A DNA stretch of 64,000 nucleotides, taken from assembly GCA_963969395.1 (NCBI GenBank), contig OZ017795.1, positions 15,190,001 to 15,254,000 on the forward strand, given 5' to 3'. The notes beneath the pieces were generated by a model, which searched no databases, had not been told where the DNA came from, and worked only from the letters and a program-made list of their open reading frames with translations. The first letter of the stretch is position 1, and the number at the start of each line of letters is the position of its first letter. The position numbers and the translations under genes were made by a program. The stretch comes from Pseudoscleropodium purum. Its lineage: Eukaryota; Streptophyta; Bryopsida; Hypnales; Brachytheciaceae. Shown one piece after another: positions 44,411 to 55,890 of the stretch.

Positions 44411-46774
44411 TCACCTGGGTGACACTTCCATCACGGATTCACACCAAATTCCGCCACCGGTGGAGCTCTGAAGAGGCTTGCAGGGGGGAGTTGATACATT
44501 CTCCATTGGTGTCGACAAGTCTAGGGAGAAAACATCCACATGGCACTTCCCCAGCTGCTCCAATTCGTTTACTACCTCAACCATAGTGGGTCGCTTTTCA
44601 GGAGTTTCCTTGCAACACCTCCGAGCTAACCCCATGAACAACTCCAACGCCTCCGGTGCATAGTTCGCTATGTGGGGGTCTACCAGAGTCAATGCGTTCC
44701 CCTCTACAGCTCTTTTATCCACCTGAACATTGGTTGATGCAACCAAGAAATTCCATATCAGTGGCAGATTCCTGAAGAGAATGGCCTAATCTCCCTTCCC
44801 GAAAATTTCTCGTACATAGACGCCAAATTTTCACATTCCAGAGTTCATGTAAATGTAAGTCAGACCTCAATTTTTGACACCTTGCATGTTGGGATATTTT
44901 TGTGTTCTTTTATTTATATCCACAAACACATCAAATTTTCTTCAGTGATTCTTGCTGTACGAGATTTTACCCTGCCGTCCATAATACATTCTTTCACAAT
45001 ATGATCAATTGCATTTATCTTTTTAAAACCATAAATCCTTGGTCATTTAGGGTTTAAACGATCAGACTATCAATTAATGAACACTGGTTCCACCGAAGGA
45101 CCGGATTGATTTCTCTCTCTCACTCAAGGACCGTATGATGTGCTTGATACCCAAAGTTGAGCCAAACGTTTACCTCTCGGACAATGTTCTTGCCCTGGGT
45201 GATGGCTTGCAAGCCCGTGATGAGCTCCAGCAACACCACGCCGAAGCTGTACACGTCGCTCTTGTCAGACAGTTTCTGTGTCATGTAGTACTCCGGGTCG
45301 ACGTACCCGGGAGTGCCTTTCACAACGGTGGAGACATACGCGGGAGTGACGCCCTCCAAGTCTGGCACCGGTGCCAAGCATGACAATCCAAAGTCGGCCA
45401 CTTTGGCTGCCTTCCGCTTGTCCAACAAGATGTTGCTGGCCTTAATGTCCCGGTGGAATATGGGTGGGTTGGCTTCCGTGTGCAAGTAACGGATTCCTCG
45501 CGCTGCACCTAGTGCAATTCGTAGACGCGATGGGAAATCCAAAGGTGCACGGTCTGAACGCGCTGCAACACACCGAAAAACGAATCACATACGGTTGCAA
45601 ATAGTTGCTAATTTCTAGTTACACTGAGCGATTGCAGAAGAATTTTTTTATCTATTCAACTCTTGAATCCCATTTTTGAAATTTTGCACATTTTTTGCTT
45701 ATATCTCTATCCGAATTGGTCATCAAAAAAGGCTGACTTTTGGATTATTCAAGTATTCCTTTGGAAGAAGGAGAAGGTATTTATTGACGAAACATTGCCC
45801 CTGAACCAATCTATTCATCGTCCAGAATATGAACGTTGGTCGGAGCGCTTAGGGTTAACGCTTACCAGACAATTGATCCCGAAGAGTACCACCTGGCATG
45901 AATTCGTAAACCAACATCTGCAGAATCAGCGAAGCTGTTCTTTAGTCAATTCATCCAGAAAGATGAATTCGTAAACTAACATGCTACTGTGCAAAGCTCA
46001 CTCCGTGCTAAAAAGTGAAACAAAAATGACCATGCTCTCTAACCCAAACACAAAGGAATTATACACAAGATCCTAACAATCTGAGGAAGCTACTGTCTCG
46101 GATTCTAATCCTAACGATCGTTACGATTATACCCGAGTGTTCAATCATTTCTGCTCACACAATAGTGCAGAATTCAGTGCAAGTATTCAGAATACTAGCT
46201 ATGGCAAATCGCCTACCTCGTGATTCTCATCGTCACAGTAGCCTTCAAGCATCACGAGATTCCTGTGATGTATTCTTGATAAGAGCTCAATCTCCATGTA
46301 AAACTCATGCGCTCCTTGGCAGGATGCCGGACTAGCAGCCTTGATGGCCACTTGCTTTCCATCTTGCAGTGTGCCCATGAATACCTTGCCATAGCCACCT
46401 TGGCCAATTTGCCTCTCCTCACTGAAACTATCTGTTGCCTCGGCTAGCTCCTCATATGTGAAGGCTCGGACGCCAGCCACTTTCAATGCTGGATTGACCT
46501 TCTTCGCCGAGCTCTCTGTTTCATTTTCTCTCTCTGCTTTCACTGCCACAAAGGGATCAATCAGGGCGTGTTGCTACATCACATGGGTTCACAAGTGCAC
46601 CAGAAACTCGAAACTGTCGTCAAGATTCGAGAGCGAAAACAAAAATTCAAACTTACAGAGTTTCCGTGCTTGTGCGGCCTTGAACCTGGACCGATACTCA
46701 CGAGAGAGACGCCAGTAGAGGTACCCTGATATGCAGAGTAACACCATTGCAAAGACAGCAGTCAAGCACAGGCT
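44411..46774 (-). CDS. Receptor-like kinase, LRR-VIII-1-like; ectodomain not found
   Basis: Five minus-strand exons join in frame: 46657-46774, 46217-46542, 45866-45917, 45174-45562 and 44411-44722 (398 codons plus stop; GT-AG introns of 114, 299, 303 and 451 bp). Exon 1 holds a transmembrane helix ([18 protein letters not shown]) and basic juxtamembrane [11 protein letters not shown]. The kinase is complete: GQGGYGKV loop, VAIK lysine, [22 protein letters not shown] (RD type), [27 protein letters not shown]. The phrases [25 protein letters not shown] and GKNIVREV, and the C-terminal SPR, match Arabidopsis-type LRR-VIII-1 kinases. An in-frame TAG lies immediately before exon 1, at an acceptor-like CTAG, so an upstream exon is needed for a full receptor. 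I found no convincing LRR exon upstream. It is either truncated or has a distant or unrecognised ectodomain. Confidence 0.82.
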
Positions 46775-49700
46775 CTAGACTCTAGAGGATCGCGGCTGTA
46801 ACTAACCCCGGGGCTCCTGAAGGTTTGCATCAGCAACACTACTGAAGACTTTTGTAAGCTTGTAATTGCAATGTGTGCTTATTCTCCATCAACAAGGAGG
46901 AAGTTAAAGAGGGGCTTCTAGGAGAAGGACGGAGCTTCCACGATGGGAGAGATGGCAGTCCAGTTCTCGGAAAGCTCCCGGCTTTGGAGACGAAGTGTGT
47001 TCAGATTCTCCTTCGCGGAATATGAAGCTTACCGATAGGCGCTTTACTGCAACCTTCGGCAGCTCCGCTGCGCTTCCCCAACAAAAAAGATGTGGAATAT
47101 TCTACATCATTTCGTTCTTCAGTGAAATGAGGTGAAATATTTCACATCTCATTAGTAGACATGGGACAGGTGGCATTAATTAGGAGAATGGTGAGTATAC
47201 TTTATCACCATATTTGTTCTACAACTATAAATATTTTTGCCATTATATATGTACAAATATAGCTAATTTTAATTATAGTATATTTGGGATGAACTTCAAG
47301 GATGAGGACTCTAGAGAGAAAAAGGTAGACCCTCTAAAGGCTCATGAATGGTATGAGGGACAAATTCAAGGAAATGAAAAAATCTAAGCACTTTTGTTGG
47401 CGAAGAGCTTCGAACTGGCCTCAAGTGCTTTACAAACTAAAGACTACTATAATAGCTCATTTTTTAACTTGAATTTTCCTAGTTTTAGGAAGAACAGAAT
47501 ATTATAGGACAAAAATTGCTAATTGCAAAATCCTCACCATTGATGTTTTTCAATTATTGTTTTGAATTATTAGCAATGTAATAATTTTCATCAATCTATA
47601 TTGCCTTTTGATTTGAAAATTAATCAACAATGAAATACACACACACATACATATATATTTACAGTTTAATTTAATCATTTATTTTTTAAATATATGTATT
47701 TACAAGTCATTTCACCAACACAAGATTTTTCCTTGGCTAGTATAACATACTCATTTTTATAAAAAGTTTTGAAAGATGAAACTTTGCACTGTGGTGGATT
47801 GAAAAAAAATTATTTTAGAAATTCAATTGTCATAATCTTGTAATTAATTAGATTTAAGTCCAAAATTTGAGAATGATCGAATCGAACAAGTCAATTAAAA
47901 GATCCTATAGTTCTAGTTGGATCTATCAAATATATAAATAATTAAATAAGACAAAGACTTTAGCATTGTTCTAAGGCAATACGTCTTATGAGAGATCTTG
48001 ACTTGAAACAGACAAAAAAAACTTTAGTTCTTAACCCCTTAAAGACTTGTGGTTAGTCATAATTTTTGAAATTGTAGAGATACTTAAAAAATGAAATTTA
48101 AAATAATAATTTAATGATGAATTTTAAACAAAAGTTATAAAATATGATTTTATGAATCATATTCATATGGTTAGGTCAACTATGACACCAACCAATATTT
48201 TTCAATTAAATTTGAAATTAATAATTAAATTTTTTTCTAAAATTGATTATAGATTGAGTTTTTTTAATTTTTATAGTATTTTTTTCCTTAAAGTGCCAGA
48301 AAATAAGTTAATCTTGATGATTTTTTAAGATTTTTATTTTATTTATTTATTCAAGTCATTTTTGAAGGGTCATTTTGTGAACTAAAAAAGTTCATTTTGA
48401 AGATTAGATATACTTATAGCACTTGAATTATAAAGTATTTATGATGAAAGTTCTAAAAATCTATATTTAATTTAGAAATGTAAAAGGACTAACACAAGAA
48501 TCTACAAATATTTAGATGGATGAATAAACCTTTTCTTTGTACTTAAGACATGTTTGTGTTCATTGATAAGGATTTATTTTCTTTGTTGAAACAAATGCAC
48601 AAGCCCACTAATTTAAAACTCATTATAAATACAACCCAAGAAAAAAAAAAGTGGGGCAAATAACCCCAAACAAAGTTGTCTAAAAATTTAACATCAAAAT
48701 GCCCAATTAACTTTTTTATGGTCACTAATCAACTTCAAGGGATGCTAAATGCCAAAAAAAATATTTTTTGATATTTAATCATTTTTTCATTTTGCTTGTG
48801 AAGCCAAAAAAAACAAAAAAAAACAAAAAAACTATTGATTTGGACAAAAACTCAACTTTGGGTGATTTTTCAAAGTCAAATGCTCTGAGAGATGCTTACT
48901 AAAGATTGTCTTAGAAGAGAAACCTAGCTAGTCAAAGACCATTCCAAAAATGAAATTCTATAGGTAGGCAATTGGGCAAGGGAATGATTAATTGGAGCAA
49001 TTAGTAAATGGATAAGTTCAAGTGAAATTTTGTTTTCCCAATGTAACTCACGTAATTAAAAAGCTTTTAAAACAATCTTTTATTGCTCTAACATTTGTGA
49101 AAAATGGCATGTACATTCTCAACTATTCATAATTGCATTTGGTCAAAAATGGCAAACTATACTTTGGTAAGATTTTGAAATACAAATCCTCCAAATCGAT
49201 TTGCCTTGTAATAAATACTATTGTTTTTTCAAAAATAAACTTTGCTTAAAGAAATCTCAAGATCTTCACTATGAAAGTCCTTGAAAATTGGAAAATTAGA
49301 AGTTGCCTAGTTTGAGAGTGGTGAATATGATCCTATGGTTAGAGTTCTCAAAAAATGATTTTAAGAAAAGTTATACTTTTATTTTAGAAATGGTAGTTTG
49401 GAAGTGATTTTAGAGGGAAGAAGTCCTTTAGCATTTAGGGTTTTTGGTAAAAGCCTTTTTGAATTCACAATTTGTTTTTTCAAAAGAACAACAAATAAAA
49501 GGACTTTTTGCAAGTATTTTAGGTCAACTCATTTCTTAGAAACAAACACATTGTAAGTGATCAAGGCAAAAACATACAAAGTTTTCCATTATTGTCTAAA
49601 GGGACAAACTCTTCTTGTCTATTTAAATTCTAATGTGGTTTCCCTACATTTTTTCATTAATAATCTCATAGCATCCTCCAAGATAGTGGCATAATGAATG

Positions 49701-50329
49701 AATTTTCTACCATTTGTACAAAAGGCATGGTGGTGTTCATTAAATTCATTATGGTAGGAGGTCCATGAAGTTTCCATTTAAGAGATGAAAATTAATTTAG
49801 GAAAGTTAAGCTGCTTGAAATATGTTTGAATAAAAAATTTTGAAAAAAAATGGTATTGGCTTCTAATTCAACTTGTTCACATTTTTTTGGAGTTTTGTGA
49901 AATAAGTTATGAATTTTTTAAATTAAGCATAGTGATTTCTAAAAGCATCCACATCTTGAAATGTACTTTATTTATACATTGATGTGCAATACAAAAGCAA
50001 AATGTACCCTTGTATTAGAGGATGCTTTTAGAACCCAAGTACTTTATGAACCTTCTACTTTAAATTGTGCCTTTTCAACCAAACTCCAATCCTTTCCACT
50101 CCACATTCTTGTCACTCTAATAATGCAAACCTTTCTATAGACTTTGCTAAGTTAGGATGTAAAATGGCAAAATTTGGCCAAAAACTACACTCTTCACTCT
50201 AATATTTAGTGTTGCTTTTAAAATAAAGTTACTTTAAACTACAAGCTTTTCTTTAAATTATACTTTTGGAGGGCAAATACAACAATTTTGAGTATGTATT
50301 TTTTGATAGAAAAACGGTCTTAGAACTTA
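46775..50329. other. Upstream of kinase; no gene recognised
   Basis: 46775-47110 is GC-balanced and may hold decayed coding sequence: the minus-strand frame has ENLNTLRLQSRELS (weakly LRR-like) and ELPKVAVKRLS running into GTAAGC. Neither could be linked in frame to exon 1. From 47.1 to 50.3 kb the DNA is strongly AT-rich with only short ORFs. Confidence 0.4.
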
Positions 50330-52690
50330 GGATGTGTTCCTACCTAACCTTACAATGATTTTACATCAGTTGAAAATTGTGGAGCATTCCCACTTGAGTG
50401 CTCATCTATCTACCAAACCTACATAACAATGGAGGTGGCATCAACGTAAGAGCACTTGTAAAGTCATTAATCAATTATGTATCGTTGGCCCATTAGAGCA
50501 AAAATAATTTGGAATAATAACTTGGAAACCTATAGGAAATGAAGATTTTAGCAATTGTTGGACATTTTTACCAATATTCCCAATCAACGGCCCATTACAT
50601 AAGAATGGTGGCTACCCAAAGTAGAAATTAGAGGGATCCCCCTAGAAAACATTCTAAACAATGAATTTTTCCAATAATCACATATTATGAATATGGATGT
50701 CCCTATTGATGTGAATTTTGGAGGGTATATAGACAATCTATTTATACAAGTGGGGTGATGGGAGGTAAAGCAACCCATGTCAGATATTTGAATGAAGATT
50801 AGTAGAAGCTCAACCGCTCATACCTAGTTAAGTCAAACGGAGGAATTATATTCAATGTAGAACTTGAGACCTCATGTAGGCATAGAAGAATAACTTTTTT
50901 CAAGAAACTTTGAACAAGGAAAAGTTGGTAAATCAAGCTAAATTTTATCTCCAAAATTCTGTTTGAATTTTAAAATCTCCGATCAAAAGTTAGGGACAAA
51001 ATTCAAAGAATGGTTTGGAGGAACATGTTCTTAGATTTTGTGCAACTAGAATTGCAATTCAATTCATCATTTCATCCACAAAGTGCACTTATTTGGTATC
51101 TTTAAAGAAGAAAAAACTTGCCACCAAGGTACTCTATCGAAAATGATCTAATTTATGAACCAATAGGTACATTCTTCATTTCTACAATGATTCAAAAAGT
51201 CATTGATTGGTTACTTGTGGATTATTTAGCATTTTAGGGTTAATGAAAATTGTGATATGCAATAAGATTAATTTGTTTTGTATTTTTAGTGCAAGTGATG
51301 AGAAAAAGGTTCTATTAAAAAAGGATAGTACAAAGAAGACTAAAGTAAGAGAATTTTATAGTTGAAACCTATAAGCAAAGGAAGGGACTAAAAGAATAAA
51401 TTACAATACACAAAAGGCAAGTTCAACATTCTTTGCTGAATAATGATTTAACCCTTAAAAGACCTTTTACCTTCTTGGATGATAAATGAGAATGTGGGTA
51501 GGATTATGTGATCTCAATTTTTAATTTGATTTTTTAAAGATACAAAATTACATTTGATTTATGTACACATAATTTGCAAAAATTATGTGACACTTTGATC
51601 TAAATAGAATTCATCAAGAAGAACAAAAAAGTTTACAAAATTTTAAAATATTTAAAAAAAAATTTGGTTCTCAAAGAAAACATTTTTGTATATATGGAAA
51701 GATGTAATTCATTCTTTTTGTAATGATGAAAAAATGATGAAGAGATTTGTATTTTGAGGGAAATGGAAGCATCTTTTTCCAAAAAATACTAACAAAATTT
51801 ATTTTTGAATTCAATTTTTAAATAGATTAAAAAAAATGTTCCACGTGGTTTAGTTTTTTTACAAGAATAGTCTCATCATTGGAATTAGTATCTTTCAATT
51901 CTATTTGAGAATCATTAACCAAATAGTTTTTATTGCAATCTTGTACGTATTTCTTCTTAAATAAACCTTTGAAGGATGAAAATAAAAGTTTTTTTTAAAT
52001 TCTAAAACTTTGAACTCAATTTTAGAACATAAAAAAATATTTAGGAATTAATATGCAATCTATGTAATCTTGATTGATGGATAGCCTTCTATCCACTAGT
52101 AGAAATATGGGCCACATTGACTAGTGAAAAGTCCCATGAGAAGACCCACATAGCCAACAACCCCCATTTAACTAATTCTAGACAATCCATAGTTTAGAAA
52201 TAACATTGCATCTATAGATGAATGATGAAAATATGATCTATGTATAATCCAAATGTAAATTTTTGAGTTAAAATGGATAGCTCTCATCATTTTGAATCAA
52301 ATGAAATATAAAAAATAAATGTAGATAAGTATTGGTTGCCAAGTGATACATTTTCAATTATAGAGGAAGTCCATAATTTGTGAATAAGTCCATAATTAGT
52401 TAAATTGGGGTTCAACTAAACTAGATTTGGGTCTTCAAGGATATGTTTTCCAAGTCTATGGGGCCTATGTTTCTACTAGTGATCTATTTATTATTGTTTT
52501 TGAAAGAGACCCTCTTACTAATTATTGGTGTTCTATCGTGATTAATTGTAGAAGTCAATACCTCTCTATTATTAAGGTCAAAGTTCTCTACCTCCACTTG
52601 AATATAATTTTCCCTCCAACCATTGAAACCAATTAGGAAATCACATAATGTAGTGTTTTCATCCAAATTACAATTAGTTTTGGCTAAATA
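50330..52690. repeat. Long dispersed repeat, inverted relative of 21500-24260
   Basis: Opposite-orientation counterpart of 21500-24260, lacking both MITEs. At 51447 it shows the pre-insertion sequence for MITE copy 1. It contains no open frame longer than about 80 codons. Edges are approximate. Confidence 0.65.
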
Positions 52691-53129
52691 GCAAATACAT
52701 ATGTGATTATATGTACACATAGCTTAGTGACACTTGATAAGAGATGAGTTTAACTCTCATGCATGTATCTTTTTCCCAATTTAAATTTTAATGAGTTCAT
52801 GCATGAATTTAAAATACATGTCAAAGAAGACATTGGACTAGTTGTTTCAAAGGTAACATAACATCTTGCCAAAGGATCTCCTAACATTAGCTACCTCTTA
52901 TGTTTTTAAACTCTCATGCCAAAAGCTTTGGTTTTATAACTTTTCAAAATGTATTTTCTTACTGCACTTTCTTATTTCAACAAAAAAAAATAAGGAGCCA
53001 CATGATGGAAAATTGCATTGAGAATGATATTTTGTATTATGTTACCTACAAATCTATTTACCACATTAGTAAACTCATAATAATTCTCATTTTTAGTTGG
53101 TGATTAGCATTCATATTAACACTTTAATT

Positions 53130-54991
53130 TAATTTTAAATACTACTTCAATACAAGTTGAACTGTTTCGCTACAAATTATGTTTTTTTGGTGAAAATATA
53201 GTTGACAATAATCAAGTTATTATTTTCAATAATCACCATATTTGAAATTATTTTGAAAGTCTAGTTGTAGCATCAAAAATCTAATTATGAAAAAGAATGA
53301 TTGTGTATTTTCTACTCAAGATTTTGTGCAAGGGTGTTGTTGAAGAAGGATTTAATGACCTATTTGGAAATTATCCTTTTAGTATAATAAGTTTGTTCCA
53401 AGGGAAGCTTGTCAATGGAAATTTTATATCAAAAGGAAAATGATCTTTGACTTCTATTTCTATTTAGGGACCTATTTCCAATTCAATTGCTAATCACTCC
53501 AAATAGACTTCTTATTCAAAATCAACAAATTTTATTTGTTCCAATTACTCACAAGATATACAATCAAACACTTATAGATCCAACAACATTCAACATTCAC
53601 TTCCAATTTAAAACAATCATTTTCCAACTTGGTCATTATCCTTGCACTACACATGAAACCAATCACAATTTCTTAATTTCCTCCATTCAACAAAGACATT
53701 CCAAATATTCCACATTAAAGACAATATTCCAGTTTTAAAAATAATGACAATCATCACTACAACAACACTTCAAACTTAAACTTGGGCTTTTATTCCAAAT
53801 TTCACCATTCAACATGCACTACTCATACACACTTATTCCAACTTGAATTCACTCATACATTGCAACCATTAGGCTTAAAATTTTATCATATTAATTTAGA
53901 TGTTGAGCACATCACTATTTACAAATTTTTAAGTTTTTAAATTTTTTCCAATCATATTTCAATCACCGCATTATATCAGTCTTTTACTCAATTCATCATC
54001 AAATTTCACAACCACTTAGCATATTCAATCTTCCTACTAGCTTCCATCACTAACTTCATAACACCATCTCATCTACACATCTATCATACAAAAAATTAAA
54101 AATACGCAGCCGACTTTGGGTTGGGACCCACACTGGTATTTTCAACAATGTGTAAAAAAATGAAATGGAAAACCATCTTCATAGGCAACTAGAACCTGGC
54201 GGATACCAATTTGGAAGAGACGACCTAACTTCCTATATATTACCAATTTGACCTCTGACTAGATCAAACTAAATCTCCAAATTAGACATTACAACTACCC
54301 AATTGGCCTCCTCCATGCCCACTCACCCATAAACTAGTCCAATTCCAACTTGGCACATTTACATCAATTTAGACATGCCCAATTGCAATTCCAACTTGGA
54401 ACCTCAAAATAAAAACCATCTTCCAAATTGGCTAACCAACACTCCAAAATTGCCAACTTGGAAGCAAAACAAAGGAACAACTTGTCAAACTAAGGTAAAA
54501 GGTCACTCAACTATATACCAAAAATTCAAAATTGGATACCAACTAGAATATCTATAGGTGCCCATTGCAAATCTTGATTTTTTAGTGTTCAAGGTTCTCA
54601 AATATATTAGATTTTTTTTTAAATCACATGAAAAATGCATTAATAAAAATAAAAGAATAGATTTTGAGAAGCCATAAATTGATTAGAGTTATGCAAGTCT
54701 TGCCTTTTAACCTTCATATTTTTGTGAGACAAATTTCTTAGATTTGACATGTGAAAAGAAGATTTAAATACTTCAAATTGGATACCCTCATGATCAAACA
54801 TTACAATCTTTCAATTCATAAGTGATATTGTTAATTTTTCTATTCCTATTTGATACTTAACATGCTTGGTTTCAATTTGTGCAGTTACAATTCCAAAAAA
54901 TTGATAAATTTTGTCAAAATGTTGGCATTTTGTTTAATTTAGAGCAAGTTTCAAGAAGCTCATAAAAGGCCTTGGGCATTTAGGGGTTAAT
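53130..54991. mobile_element. Dispersed element split by a G-poor insert
   Basis: The left part (about 53130-53460, with CAAGATTTTGTGCAAGG) and right part (about 54640-54991, with CATAAGTGATATTGTT and ending GGGCATTTAGGGGTTAA) align in order with the contiguous element at 60179-60821. The intervening ~1.1 kb is absent there, so it is an insertion. No coding sequence is recognised in either part. Confidence 0.6.
53480..54560. repeat. G-poor, strand-asymmetric block with CCAACTTGG-type words
   Basis: On the plus strand guanine is very rare while C and A are abundant, the reverse of neighbouring AT-rich DNA. Words such as CCAACTTGG, CCAATTGG, CCAAATTGG and TTCCAACTTG recur, especially 54200-54540, like a degraded short-period satellite. 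The open frames here reflect missing G-containing stop codons, not genes. Confidence 0.6.
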
Positions 54992-55240
54992 ATGCAATAA
55001 AACTTTAGGAGTTTGTCCCGACCCCTCTTTGAATTTTGTCCCAAACTTTTGATAGCATAGGGGCTCAAAATCTCAAACAAATTTTATAAGATGAAAGTTT
55101 GTTTGATTTACCAACTTTTCTTAGTTCAAAGTTTTTTGAGAATAGTTATTCTACTAAGCCTACATGAGATATGAAGCAATTTTTCTTAGTTCAAAGTTTC
55201 TTGAAAATCTACTATGCCTATATGAAATTTGAAGTTTTAC
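54992..55240. repeat. Fragment of the 23.6 kb repeat family
   Basis: Same-orientation match to 23578-23760: CTTTGAATTTTGTCCC, AACTTTTGA, AAATCTCAAA and CTTAGTTCAAAG. Part of it (TTTTCTTAGTTCAAAGTTT) is locally duplicated at about 55125 and 55183. Confidence 0.65.
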
Positions 55241-55522
55241 ATTGCACACAATTCCTATGTTTTGACAATGAGTGTCCAAGCTCTCATCTTCAAATTGTCC
55301 CATACCCTTTGAAGATTCATGATGAACAATTAATTTCATTATAAAAATAATTTCTCCACTTGTTGTATAGAGTACATGATTTGGAATTGAAGTGAAGTCA
55401 TTTCCAATATTTGAATTTTTCTTTACAAATCCTTGGATTTGGGATGGAAAGTGACTTCTTAATTCTCAAAATCTATCAAAATTTTGAGTTTATCATTTTT
55501 GGTCATCGGATCAAAATTGGTA

Positions 55523-55660
55523 ATTTAATGTGTCAAGGTTCATGAGTCTCTGTAACTGTTCTTTATGAAACAATCGGTACACTTCTGAGCCTGAATTACC
55601 AGAAAAAATGATTTCCTTTTAAAGCTGAAATTTTATCTTTAACCTTGACACGTTGCCACG
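55523..55660. mobile_element. Possible short MITE with AATGTGTCAAGGTT ends
   Basis: AATGTGTCAAGGTT at the left is inverted as AACCTTGACACGTT at the right, about 138 bp overall. Non-coding. No target duplication confirmed. It abuts the repeat at 55690-55890. Confidence 0.35.
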
Positions 55661-55689
55661 GACACCAAGTGTCTGATGGCTGACAGAAG

Positions 55690-55890
55690 ATTTTCCTGTA
55701 TAAGATAGAAGTGTGACTATTCATCCTCAAAGTTTTGTTGTGGAAAGGGAACATCTTCTATAAGTTTGACTTCCAATGAACACTTTTCCAATTTTTTAAG
55801 CAATTGATTTTCACAATACTAGAAAATGATGATTTCTTCAGAGACTAACTCGTCCATATAGGGTTAATCCTTACGCGTGTGGGCGCCCAC
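55690..55890. repeat. Fourth copy of the 40 kb cluster repeat
   Basis: It shares GACTATTCATCCTCAAAGTT, GTTTGACTTCCAATGAA and a TTTTTTAAGC context with 40530-40710. Near 55850 it shows GTCCATATAGGGTTAATCC, the uninterrupted counterpart of the hAT-like insertion site at 40147-40480. Confidence 0.65.

Noticed and set aside
46900..47060. Minus-strand peptides ENLNTLRLQSRELS and ELPKVAVKRLS followed by GTAAGC, suggesting LRR or second-kinase exons
   Set aside because: Too short, not joinable in frame to the kinase exons, and no flanking motifs. Mentioned in the region entry only.
53487..54557. Plus-strand frames of 60-83 codons
   Set aside because: Guanine depletion removes TGA and TAG stops; the translations are low-complexity Asn/Thr/Pro/Leu.
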